Assembly: GCA_022615475.1 (NCBI GenBank)
Contig: JAKEGQ010000026.1
Location: 1 to 13,191, forward strand
Length of the DNA stretch: 13,191 nucleotides
Source: Candidatus Methylomirabilota bacterium
GTDB lineage: Bacteria; Methylomirabilota; Methylomirabilia; Methylomirabilales; CSP1-5
Reading direction: 5' to 3'
This document shows, in pieces, positions 6,540 through 13,090 of this stretch. A model generated the notes under the pieces. That model was not told the DNA's origin, did not search any database, and saw only the letters and a program-made list of their open reading frames with translations. Numbering within the stretch: the first letter of the stretch is position 1; the number at the start of each line of letters is the position of its first letter. A program made the translations under genes and the position numbers.

Positions 6540-7553
6540 ATGTCAGGACAGATGCTCCGAGGGCTCTTTGTGGTCCTCTGCGGTCTCGCCGGGGGTGCGG
6601 CGGGATCGGCTTTCGGATCCGAGAGCTCGTATATGCTGGTCGGTGTGGCCGCAGGGGTGGCTGCGGGGCTAGGCGCGCTACTGGCGGAGCGGGTGCTGAG
6701 GCGGGTCCAGGGTAGGGTCCTCATCAGCGGCATTGTTGGTCTCGTTATCGGACTCCTTCTCGCCCGGTTCCTCCTGGACAGCGTGGCGGCCTTCTTAGAA
6801 CCCTCCCCTCAGGCGGTCAGGATCTCAGTGGGGCTCCTCGTCATGGTTGCCGCGGGCTACGTCGCCACGGCGGTGGCGGTCGAGAAGGGGCGGGGACTCA
6901 GCGTCCTCAACCTGGTCCGGGCGGTGAAAGAGCAGCCCGGCGTTGAACGGAATAAGATCCTCGACACTTCGGTCATCATTGACGGCCGGATCGCCGACAT
7001 CTGTGAGACGGGCTTTATCGAGGGGACGCTGATCATCCCCCAGTTCGTCCTCCGGGAACTCCAACACATCGCGGACTCCTCGGATCCGATCAAGCGGAAT
7101 CGGGGACGGCGTGGGCTCGACATCCTGCAGAAGATCCAGAAGAACCCCAACGTGCAGGTGAGGATCCACGACATGGATTTCCCCGATATCCGGGACGTCG
7201 ATGGAAAGCTCGTGGCGATGGCCAAGGCGTTAACAGCCAAGGTGGTGACCAACGACTTCAACCTGAATAAAGTGGCTGAACTCTATGGGGTGCCGGTGCT
7301 GAATATCAACGAGTTGACGAATGCCCTGCGACCCGTGGTCCTCCCCGGGGAGGAGATTCGGGTCTACGTCCTCAAGGAAGGGAAAGAGTATAACCAGGGG
7401 GTGGCCTATCTGGATGACGGGACCATGGTCGTCATCGACAGTGGCCGCCGGCATATCGGGCAGACCGTCGATGTGTGTGTGACCTCGGTGCTCCAGACGA
7501 CGGCGGGGCGCATGATCTTTTCCCGGCTCAAAGAAGAGGCCGAAGTCGCGTGA
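6540..7553 (+). CDS. Membrane-anchored PIN-TRAM domain protein (YacL-like)
   Basis: Likely a membrane-tethered nuclease or RNA-binding protein related to Bacillus YacL. About four hydrophobic segments lie at residues 7-26, 31-50, 59-86 and 92-114. A PIN domain follows (about 138-255) with acidic metal ligands at Asp142 and Asp148 (ILDTSVIIDGR), Glu173 (LRELQ), Asp221 (DVDGKL) and Asp239 (VTNDFNLN), so catalysis should be intact. Residues 266-325 form a TRAM-type beta domain (VLPGEEIRVYVLKEGKEYNQGVAYL). The frame also offers ATG 6534 and GTG 6537; ATG 6540 is preferred because GGGAGG at 6525-6530 is then 9 nt away instead of 3. Its place directly before ispD matches Bacillus. The in vivo substrate is not known from sequence. 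Confidence 0.88.
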   Translation: MSGQMLRGLFVVLCGLAGGAAGSAFGSESSYMLVGVAAGVAAGLGALLAERVLRRVQGRVLISGIVGLVIGLLLARFLLDSVAAFLEPSPQAVRISVGLLVMVAAGYVATAVAVEKGRGLSVLNLVRAVKEQPGVERNKILDTSVIIDGRIADICETGFIEGTLIIPQFVLRELQHIADSSDPIKRNRGRRGLDILQKIQKNPNVQVRIHDMDFPDIRDVDGKLVAMAKALTAKVVTNDFNLNKVAELYGVPVLNINELTNALRPVVLPGEEIRVYVLKEGKEYNQGVAYLDDGTMVVIDSGRRHIGQTVDVCVTSVLQTTAGRMIFSRLKEEAEVA

Positions 7554-7625
7554 CGTCCGCCGACATCCACCGCTGTCTGCGATCGGCACGGGCCCGGGTG
7601 GTCCTGACGGTGGGTTGCTGAGCGT

Positions 7626-8375
7626 ATGGGGAATGTGACGGCGATCGTGCCGGCTGGAGGCCTGGGCCGTCGGGCGGGAGGCGATGTCCCGAAACAGTTC
7701 CTCCTCCTCCGGGGAATACCCATCCTGACCCGGACGCTGCTGCGCCTGACCGCCTCAGGGCTCATTGACGCGCTGATCGTGGTGGTTCCGCCTGGGGCCG
7801 AGGAGTGGTGCCGCAAGCACGTTCTTGCCCCCTATCCGCTTCCTCCCACTATCGAGATTGTTCCCGGGGGAGTCGAGCGTCAAGAGTCGGTGTTCCGGGG
7901 TCTGCAGAGGGTGACGGCGGAAACGCGGCTGGTGGTCATCCATGACGCCGTTCGCCCGTTCGTCTCGCCCGATCTCCTTCGTGGGACGATCGAGGCCGCC
8001 CGGAGCTTTGGAGCCGCGGTGGCTGCGGTTCCGGCTGTCGAGACGGTCAAGGTGGTGGAGGGCGGATTCGTCCGGGATACACCATCCCGAGACCGCCTTT
8101 GGATCGCCCAGACCCCCCAAGCCTTTCACAGGGATCTAATCCAGGAGGCGTATCGGCGGGCCGCGGCTGATGGGTTTCGGGGGACCGACGACGCTATGCT
8201 CATGGAACGGCTTGGGATCAAGGTTAAGGTGGTCCCCGGTGATCCCGAGAACATCAAGATCACGACAGGTGAGGATCTTGAGCGAGCGGGGCAGATCCTC
8301 AGCCGCTGGGAGGGGGCGGGATGCGGATCGGCATCGGCTACGACATTCATCCCCTGGTCCCCGGACGCCCGCTGA
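7626..8375 (+). CDS. ispD: 2-C-methyl-D-erythritol 4-phosphate cytidylyltransferase
   Basis: Third step of the MEP isoprenoid pathway: joins CTP and methylerythritol phosphate to give CDP-ME. The nucleotide-binding N-terminus reads VPAGGLGRRAGGDVPKQFL (8-26), then GGVERQESVFRGL (81-93), HDAVRPFV (106-113), Lys142 in ETVKVV, TPQAF (163-167), TDDAMLMERLG (187-197) and ENIKITTGEDL (209-218). The fold should end near residue 230. The last 19 residues (Ala/Gly/Ser/Thr then FIPWSPDAR) come from sequence shared with ispF in another frame, so the tail is probably not conserved. The ATG at 7626 has only a weak site (GGTGGG, about 12 nt upstream). A 72-bp gap with no evident feature separates it from the PIN-TRAM gene. 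Confidence 0.95.
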   Translation: MGNVTAIVPAGGLGRRAGGDVPKQFLLLRGIPILTRTLLRLTASGLIDALIVVVPPGAEEWCRKHVLAPYPLPPTIEIVPGGVERQESVFRGLQRVTAETRLVVIHDAVRPFVSPDLLRGTIEAARSFGAAVAAVPAVETVKVVEGGFVRDTPSRDRLWIAQTPQAFHRDLIQEAYRRAAADGFRGTDDAMLMERLGIKVKVVPGDPENIKITTGEDLERAGQILSRWEGAGCGSASATTFIPWSPDAR

Positions 8376-8809
8376 TTCTCGGGGGAATCGAGATCCCGTT
8401 CGAGAAGGGACTCGACGGTCACTCGGACGCCGATGTCCTCACCCATGCCGTCATTGATGCGGTCCTGGGCGCCGCGGGCGAGGGGGACATCGGTCACCAC
8501 TTTGGGACGAGTGATCCGCGGTACCAGGGAGTCCGGAGTCTCGACCTTCTGGAAGCGAGCTGGCGGCGGCTGGAGGCCAAAGGCTTCCGCGTCGGGAACA
8601 TCGATGCGACCCTGGTCGCCGAGGCGCCCCGGCTGAGTCCGTATCTGAGAGGGATGGCAGCCAAGTTAGCCCAAGTCTTGAATATGGAGGCGGCCCGGAT
8701 CAACATCAAGCCGACGACGGCCAAGGGGTTGGGCCCCCTGGGATCCGGGGAAGGGATCGCCTGCCTCACCGTTGCCCTGTTGATCGAGGCGGGCGACGGG
8801 GAGAGGTGA
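8321..8809 (+). CDS. ispF: 2-C-methyl-D-erythritol 2,4-cyclodiphosphate synthase
   Basis: Fifth step of the MEP pathway: cyclises CDP-ME 2-phosphate to ME-cPP with loss of CMP. The start MRIGIGYDIHPLVPGRPL supplies zinc ligands Asp8 and His10, with His42 as the third (DADVLTHAVIDA). DGHSDADVL (32-40) and GDIGHHFGTSDP (55-66) are family motifs, and IKPTTAKGLG (about 128-137) binds the nucleotide. The family's usual HFPDTDP is HFGTSDP here. Length 162 is normal. The ATG at 8321 follows a strong GGGAGGGGG run (8308-8316) and lies 55 bp inside ispD, in the -1 frame relative to it. The two are separate polypeptides here, whereas some bacteria fuse them. cysS follows immediately. Confidence 0.96.
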   Translation: MRIGIGYDIHPLVPGRPLILGGIEIPFEKGLDGHSDADVLTHAVIDAVLGAAGEGDIGHHFGTSDPRYQGVRSLDLLEASWRRLEAKGFRVGNIDATLVAEAPRLSPYLRGMAAKLAQVLNMEAARINIKPTTAKGLGPLGSGEGIACLTVALLIEAGDGER

Positions 8810-8814
8810 AGGAG
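8809..8814 (+). promoter_or_regulatory. Ribosome binding site that decides the cysS start
   Basis: AAGGAG ends 6 nt before the TTG at 8821. The alternative GTG at 8806 overlaps the ispF stop and has its only purine run (8798-8806) touching the start codon, too close to work well. Confidence 0.6.
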
Positions 8815-8820
8815 CATTGC

Positions 8821-10263
8821 TTGGGACTCAGGATCCACAACACCCTCACCCGGCAGAAGGAGTCCTTCGAGCCGCTCATCCCCGGGGAGGTGCGGATGTA
8901 CGTCTGCGGGATTACGGCGTACGATCTCTCCCACCTCGGCCACGCCCGGTCCGCGCTGGTCTTTGACGTCATCCGCCGGTATCTCGAGTTCACCGGCTAT
9001 CGGGTCCGCTTCGTCCGCAACTTCACCGATGTGGACGACAAGATCATCAACCGGGCCGAGAAGGATGGCGTGTCGGCGGCGGAAGTGTCAGGGCGGTACA
9101 TCACCGAGTACCAGAAGGACATGGAGCGGCTCGGGGTCCTTTCTGCCAGCGTCGAGCCCAAGGCGACGGCGTATATTCCGCAGATGATCGCGTTGATCGA
9201 GCGATTGCTCGCCCGGGGTTTCGCCTATGTCGTCGACGGCGACGTCTTCTTTGAGGTGAGGAGGTTCCCGCGTTACGGGCGCCTCTCGGGCAGGAACCTC
9301 GACGAGCTGCTGGTCGGCGCGCGCGTCGAGGTGGACGAGCGCAAGCGCGATCCGCGCGACTTCGCCCTGTGGAAGTCGTCGAAGCCGGGTGAACCGTCGT
9401 GGGAGAGCCCGTGGGGGCCGGGACGGCCCGGGTGGCACATCGAGTGTTCGGCGATGTCGATGGAGCATCTCGGCTCCCCCTTCGACATCCATGGGGGCGG
9501 CGAGGATCTGATCTTCCCGCACCACGAGTGCGAGATTGCCCAATCAGAGGCGGCGACGGACACCCCTTTCGTGCACTATTGGGTCCACAATGGGTTTGTG
9601 CAGATCAACAAGGAAAAGATGTCCAAGTCCGTGGGAAATTTCTTCACGATCCGTGAGATCTTTGAGAAATCTCCGTACGGGGTGCCCGTCACGGCCGAGG
9701 CCCTTCGGTATTTTCTCCTGGCCACCCACTATCGGAGCCCCGTGGAGTTTTCCGACGATACCCTGTGGGAGGCCAAGCGGGCGCTCGATAGATTCTACGG
9801 ACTGTTCCAGCGTCTTGACGAATCCTCGGGGGCGGCGGGGCCGGGGGACAAGCTGCTTCCCCCGCTGCTCGATCGACTGGGCGAGGGATTTCGTCAAGCG
9901 ATGGACGATGACTTCAACACGCCGGGCGCCATTGCCCAGTTCCAGCTGCTTCGCGGGGAGCTCAACCGGTTGATCGATGCGGGGTTGTCCAGGAGGTCCG
10001 GTGAGCAGGCGCGCGAGCACTTTCGATCCTTTGGTCAGGTCCTAGGTCTCTTTCAGTCGTCGTGGCGGGAATGGGAATACGAGGGTGGACCTGCGAGGGC
10101 GGTCACCTTGACCGATGAAGAGATCGAACGAAAGCTTGCCGAACGCAACGAGGCCCGCCGACGAAAGGATTTCGCCAGGGCTGATGAGATCCGGGCGGAG
10201 CTGGCGGCGGGTGGGATCACGATCGAGGATCGGCCAGATGGCACCAGCCGGTGGAAGCGATGA
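8821..10263 (+). CDS. cysS: Cysteinyl-tRNA synthetase
   Basis: Class I synthetase charging tRNA-Cys. From TTG 8821 the protein starts MGLRIHNTLTRQKESFEPL, matching the usual N-terminus. An in-frame GTG at 8806 would add five residues (MKEHC) and overlap the ispF stop by 4 bp; spacing of AAGGAG favours TTG. Zinc ligands are Cys29 (MYVCGITAYD), Cys209 (WHIECSAM), His234 and Glu238 (GGGEDLIFPHHECE). The HIGH motif is HLGH (38-41) and KMSKS lies at 266-270. The anticodon-binding helical domain occupies the C-terminal third, ending in a basic stretch EIERKLAERNEARRRKDFARADEIRAEL typical of the family. Length is 480 residues. It overlaps rlmB by 26 bp. Confidence 0.93.
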   Translation: MGLRIHNTLTRQKESFEPLIPGEVRMYVCGITAYDLSHLGHARSALVFDVIRRYLEFTGYRVRFVRNFTDVDDKIINRAEKDGVSAAEVSGRYITEYQKDMERLGVLSASVEPKATAYIPQMIALIERLLARGFAYVVDGDVFFEVRRFPRYGRLSGRNLDELLVGARVEVDERKRDPRDFALWKSSKPGEPSWESPWGPGRPGWHIECSAMSMEHLGSPFDIHGGGEDLIFPHHECEIAQSEAATDTPFVHYWVHNGFVQINKEKMSKSVGNFFTIREIFEKSPYGVPVTAEALRYFLLATHYRSPVEFSDDTLWEAKRALDRFYGLFQRLDESSGAAGPGDKLLPPLLDRLGEGFRQAMDDDFNTPGAIAQFQLLRGELNRLIDAGLSRRSGEQAREHFRSFGQVLGLFQSSWREWEYEGGPARAVTLTDEEIERKLAERNEARRRKDFARADEIRAELAAGGITIEDRPDGTSRWKR

Positions 10264-11002
10264 GGCCTCCGAGGTCCTCTACGGCATTCATGCCGTCCGA
10301 GAAGCGCTGCGGGCAGGGACCCGACCGCTCTCGCGGATTCTGGTGTTGGGCCACGATCGGCAATTTGCGGACCTCGTTCGTCTGGCTCGGGGGGCTCGGG
10401 TGCCGGTCTCTGTCTCGCCAAGGCGCGCCCTGGATCGGCTCGTGCCGGATGGCAGGCATCAGGGTGTCATCGGGCTGATCGCAGCGAGGCGGTACGCCGA
10501 ACCGGAGGACATGCTCGCCGCCGCACGCGCCCGTGGCGAGCCACCGTTTGTAGTAATCCTGGATGGGGTGGAAGACCCGCGAAACTTGGGTGCCGTGCTT
10601 CGAACCGCCGAGGCGGCGGGGGTCCATGGCGTGTTGATCCCCGAGCGACGGTCGGTTGGGTTGACGGGGACCGTTGCGAAGGCCGCGGCCGGTGCGCTTG
10701 AGCATCTTCAGGTCGGGCGCGTGCAGAATGTGTCCCGCGCGATCGAGGCGCTCAAAGCAGAGGGTCTCTGGGTCTATGCCTTGGATCCCGCCGCGCGCAA
10801 GGTGTACACGAGTCTTGATCTCACGGGGCCGGTGGCCCTCGTTCTTGGCGGGGAAGGCAAGGGTGTCCGGCCCGGGGTGCGGGAGAAGTGTGATGAGTGC
10901 GCCAGTATCCCGATGCTCGGGCACGTCACGTCGTTGAATGTGAGCGTGGCGGCCAGCGTCATCATGTACGAGGTCCTGCGACAGCGGAGGTCAGGGACGT
11001 AA
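10238..11002 (+). CDS. rlmB: 23S rRNA (guanosine-2'-O-)-methyltransferase RlmB (TrmH/SpoU family)
   Basis: SPOUT-class enzyme that 2'-O-methylates G2251 (E. coli numbering) in the 23S rRNA peptidyl transferase loop, using S-adenosylmethionine. An N-terminal substrate-binding domain (about 12-85) begins EVLYGIHAVREAL. The knotted catalytic domain has motif 1 VEDPRNLGAVLRTAEAAGVHG (111-131, Asn116 and Arg122), motif 2 LVLGGEGKGVRP (201-212) and motif 3 IPMLGHVTSLNVSVAASVIMYE (224-245). The frame is open to ATG 10115 inside cysS, but the ATG at 10238 has GAGGA 8 nt upstream and gives a standard 254-residue protein. A TrmH-type tRNA methylase is possible, but the N-terminal domain and the position next to cysS favour RlmB. 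Confidence 0.9.
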   Translation: MAPAGGSDEASEVLYGIHAVREALRAGTRPLSRILVLGHDRQFADLVRLARGARVPVSVSPRRALDRLVPDGRHQGVIGLIAARRYAEPEDMLAAARARGEPPFVVILDGVEDPRNLGAVLRTAEAAGVHGVLIPERRSVGLTGTVAKAAAGALEHLQVGRVQNVSRAIEALKAEGLWVYALDPAARKVYTSLDLTGPVALVLGGEGKGVRPGVREKCDECASIPMLGHVTSLNVSVAASVIMYEVLRQRRSGT

Positions 11003-11062
11003 ATCTATGAAAAATAGCGAATATTGGCACGAAGATTGCTCTCACATGCCTCAACTCACCTA

Positions 11063-11083
11063 AAACCGTCCTTTCCACGGTTT
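11063..11083 (+). terminator. Stem-loop after rlmB, possible terminator
   Basis: AAACCGT (11063-11069) pairs perfectly with ACGGTTT (11077-11083) around a 7-nt loop, 61 bp after the rlmB stop. The only T run is the end of the 3' arm, so as an intrinsic terminator it is weak. Its position before the tRNA promoter fits a transcription boundary. Confidence 0.4.
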
Positions 11084-11111
11084 CCGCCGAGAGGGGGCAA
11101 AAAATTTTCCT

Positions 11112-11140
11112 TTGCTCCTGGAAACATTCAGCCTTATAAT
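11112..11140 (+). promoter_or_regulatory. Strong promoter for the tRNA-tuf cluster
   Basis: A perfect TATAAT (11135-11140) lies 17 nt after TTGCTC (11112-11117). AAAAAATTTTCC (11099-11110) directly upstream looks like an A/T-rich UP element, common at stable-RNA promoters. The start site would be near 11147, about 5 nt before the first tRNA. The G+C-rich run after TATAAT resembles a discriminator of growth-rate-controlled promoters. CarD-family proteins are known to act at such promoters, but a link here is inference. Confidence 0.75.
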
Positions 11141-11151
11141 AGGGGTTTGCC

Positions 11152-11227
11152 GCTGGCGTAGCTCAGTCGGTAGAGCAGCTGATTTGTAATCAGCGGGTCA
11201 GGGGTTCAAATCCCTTCGCCAGCTCCA
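11152..11227 (+). tRNA. thrU: tRNA-Thr (anticodon UGU), CCA encoded
   Basis: A 76-nt cloverleaf. Acceptor GCTGGCG pairs with CGCCAGC. The D-arm contains TAGCTCAGTCGGTAGAGC. The anticodon stem GCTGA/TCAGC holds loop TTTGTAA, giving anticodon TGT, which reads ACA threonine codons. The T-arm is AGGGG-TTCAAAT-CCCTT with one G-T pair. Discriminator T is followed by encoded CCA. It is the first gene of the tRNA-tuf cluster and corresponds to E. coli thrU by anticodon and order. Confidence 0.95.
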
Positions 11228-11309
11228 GGAGGATCGGGGTTATCCAACGAGCAGGGAGAGTGGGGGGTGCCGATCTATACGCTCCCGGCTCAGTTCCTTG
11301 GGCGAGTGC

Positions 11310-11395
11310 GGGGAGATACCCAAGCGGCCAACGGGGGCAGACTGTAAATCTGCTGGCGTACGCCTTCGGGGGTTCAAATCCTCCTCTCCCCACCA
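11310..11395 (+). tRNA. tyrU: tRNA-Tyr (anticodon GUA), class II, CCA encoded
   Basis: An 86-nt class II tRNA. Acceptor GGGGAGA pairs with TCTCCCC. The anticodon stem GCAGA/TCTGC holds loop CTGTAAA, giving anticodon GTA. The long variable arm contains GGCGTACGCC. The T-arm is GGGGG-TTCAAAT-CCTCC. Discriminator A precedes CCA. The 82-bp spacer from tRNA-Thr shows no further gene. Same order as E. coli tyrU. Confidence 0.95.
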
Positions 11396-11506
11396 GGATC
11401 GGACATCCGAGGAAGGAAACCGGGATCCCTGCATGGCACCAGGCCGCAGGGAGAATCGTGGGGGGAGGGGCGAGTTCTGTCTTGGTCTCGTCCCGTGCCT
11501 TGGGAT

Positions 11507-11581
11507 GCGGGAATAGCTCAGCGGTAGAGCGCGAGCCTTCCAAGCTCGGGGTCGCGGGTTCGAATCCCGTTTCCCGCTCCA
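11507..11581 (+). tRNA. glyT: tRNA-Gly (anticodon UCC), CCA encoded
   Basis: A 75-nt cloverleaf. Acceptor GCGGGAA pairs with TTCCCGC. The anticodon stem CGAGC/GCTCG holds loop CTTCCAA, giving anticodon TCC for GGA/GGG glycine codons. The T-arm is GCGGG-TTCGAAT-CCCGT. Discriminator T precedes CCA. A 111-bp spacer without visible features separates it from tRNA-Tyr. It equals E. coli glyT in anticodon and order; a protein gene begins 50 bp later instead of the expected second Thr tRNA. Confidence 0.95.
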
Positions 11582-11631
11582 GGTCGTTTCATCCGAAGGC
11601 GGCGACTGAGCAGGGGATCTCCGGCAGGGGG

Positions 11632-12891
11632 ATGGCGCGGCTCTGCCGGGTACCCCTGAGCCTGCTCTTCAATATTATATACGCGATTATATACGCGGCG
11701 ACTCTCCTGGCTGCGCAGGATTTTGCGACGCACAACCAACGGGGGGTCGACCTGAGCGCGCAGGGGAGGCATCGGGAGGCCATTGCCGAGCTTGAGAAGG
11801 CCTTGGCCCTTGCGCCGGCGAACCCTGTGGTTCGCCGGAATCTGGCCCATGCGCACGGCAACGTTGCAACGTCCCTCCTTCAGGAACGGACGTTTCGGGA
11901 TGCCGCGGCTGAGTATCAGGCGGCGATCGACCTCTACAGTGAGGAGCCGCGGTTTCACATGGGGCTAGGCGTGGCGCTCCTCGGGCTGAGGGAGGCGGAC
12001 CGGGCTATAGACGCTTTGAGGCGGGCCCGGGACCTCAATCCGAAAGAGGGCCAGGTATACAGGCTCTTGGGAGAGGCATACTACCAGCGGGGCGATATCA
12101 GGCAGGCAGTCGGCGCTTGGGAAGAGGGGCTGAGAATCCGCCCGGGGGATCGGGACCTCGAGCGACTGGTCGCCCAGGCCGAAGGGGAACGGAAGGTTGA
12201 CGAGGAGTATCATCGTCGCCTCGGCCACCACTTCACGCTGCGGTACGTGGGGGAGGTTCGCGAAGAGCTTGGGCGGGAGATTTTGCAACTGCTCGAGCGC
12301 GCCTACGAAGAGGTGGGGTACAACCTGAATCACTTCCCCCGGCAGGAGGTCGAGGTCATTGTCTACTCCGACGCCGACTTTCAGAGGGTCACCGGTCTTC
12401 CGGGTTGGGTTCATGGGGCCTTTGACGAGCGGGGCGGGCGGATTCGAATCCCCGTCCGCGGGATCAAAGAGGCGAGCGATCTGCGAGGGCTCCTGTACCA
12501 TGAGTACACCCATGTGGTGGTTCGGGAGATTACGGGCGGGAGGGTTCCCACCTGGTTGAACGAGGGGCTCGCCCAGATCGAGCAGCGGACCCCCATGGAT
12601 GGTGCTGTCGGATCGATCCGGCAGCTCGCGGCGGCGGGGAAGCTCCCGTCGCTCCAGAGTCTGAAGGATCCCTTTGTAGGGCTCTCGGGCCCGGAGGCAA
12701 ACGTGGCGTACGCGGTCAGTTACGCCGCCACGAAGTACCTCGTCGATCGGTGGAGCCTCTGGGACGTCCAGCTGCTCCTTCGACGGCTTGGCGACGGGGT
12801 GTCCTTCGACGTCGCCCTGAAGGAGGCCACGCGGCTGACACTCGCAGACTTTGAACGCGAGTGGGTCAGATCGGTCGGTCGGGGAGAGTGA
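11632..12891 (+). CDS. Exported TPR protein with gluzincin (peptidase MA-like) metallopeptidase domain
   Basis: Not assignable to a named gene. Residues 1-28 are a signal peptide or single membrane anchor: MARLCR, then a hydrophobic run, with ATLLAAQD as the possible cleavage area. TPR-like helical repeats span about 32-172, for example HREAIAELEKALALAPANP, FRDAAAEYQAAIDLY, ADRAIDALRRARDLNPKEG and IRQAVGAWEEGLRIRPGD. A zinc peptidase domain (about 195-410) has HEYTH (290-294) and Glu311 in WLNEGLAQ, the HExxH...NEG pattern of peptidase MA-like (PF13485-type) gluzincins, so catalysis looks intact. The frame is open through the tRNAs to 11260, but only the ATG at 11632 gives a sensible N-terminus; the purine run AGGGGG touches the ATG, so initiation may be weak. 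Its substrate is unknown. It sits between tRNA genes that are normally adjacent. Confidence 0.85.
   Translation: MARLCRVPLSLLFNIIYAIIYAATLLAAQDFATHNQRGVDLSAQGRHREAIAELEKALALAPANPVVRRNLAHAHGNVATSLLQERTFRDAAAEYQAAIDLYSEEPRFHMGLGVALLGLREADRAIDALRRARDLNPKEGQVYRLLGEAYYQRGDIRQAVGAWEEGLRIRPGDRDLERLVAQAEGERKVDEEYHRRLGHHFTLRYVGEVREELGREILQLLERAYEEVGYNLNHFPRQEVEVIVYSDADFQRVTGLPGWVHGAFDERGGRIRIPVRGIKEASDLRGLLYHEYTHVVVREITGGRVPTWLNEGLAQIEQRTPMDGAVGSIRQLAAAGKLPSLQSLKDPFVGLSGPEANVAYAVSYAATKYLVDRWSLWDVQLLLRRLGDGVSFDVALKEATRLTLADFEREWVRSVGRGE
11674..11697 (+). repeat. Perfect 2 x 12-bp tandem repeat in the signal-peptide coding region
   Basis: ATTATATACGCG occurs twice head to tail (11674-11685 and 11686-11697) with no mismatch. 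In frame it encodes Ile-Ile-Tyr-Ala twice within the hydrophobic core of the leader peptide. It uses two ATA codons, rare in such a GC-rich gene. Loss or gain of a unit would change the hydrophobic segment by four residues without shifting the frame. Confidence 0.85.
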
Positions 12892-12928
12892 ACACGGGAT
12901 GGGCAGGCTCATCCTGAATCATTCCGGC

Positions 12929-13005
<77 letters not shown>

Positions 13006-13090
13006 AGCGGGAATGATGATAGAGGGATCGCACGGGTCTTAATAATAAGGAAGCAATAGGGAGGCAGTGGGGAAAGGGGAGGGTTCACCC

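Noticed and set aside
7554..7625. 72-bp gap between the PIN-TRAM gene and ispD
   Set aside because: Searched for a small gene, promoter or hairpin; nothing supportable was found.
11260..11631. Open frame running through tRNA-Tyr and tRNA-Gly into the TPR-metallopeptidase gene
   Set aside because: The translated part is tRNA sequence by structure, and the signal peptide begins at the ATG at 11632. The openness of this frame across the tRNAs is chance.
11965..12912. Long antisense open frame (315 codons) opposite the TPR-metallopeptidase gene
   Set aside because: No recognisable domain. In GC-rich DNA the antisense of a real gene is often open, and the + strand frame has clear TPR and HExxH motifs.
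12897..12914. GGATG...CATCC hairpin before tRNA-Thr(GGU), considered as a terminator
   Set aside because: Only 5 bp with an 8-nt loop and no following T run; a terminator here would also cut tuf off from the tRNA promoter.
13040..13052. AT-rich TTAATAATAAGG patch before tuf, considered as a promoter
   Set aside because: No -35 element at suitable spacing; left as leader sequence.
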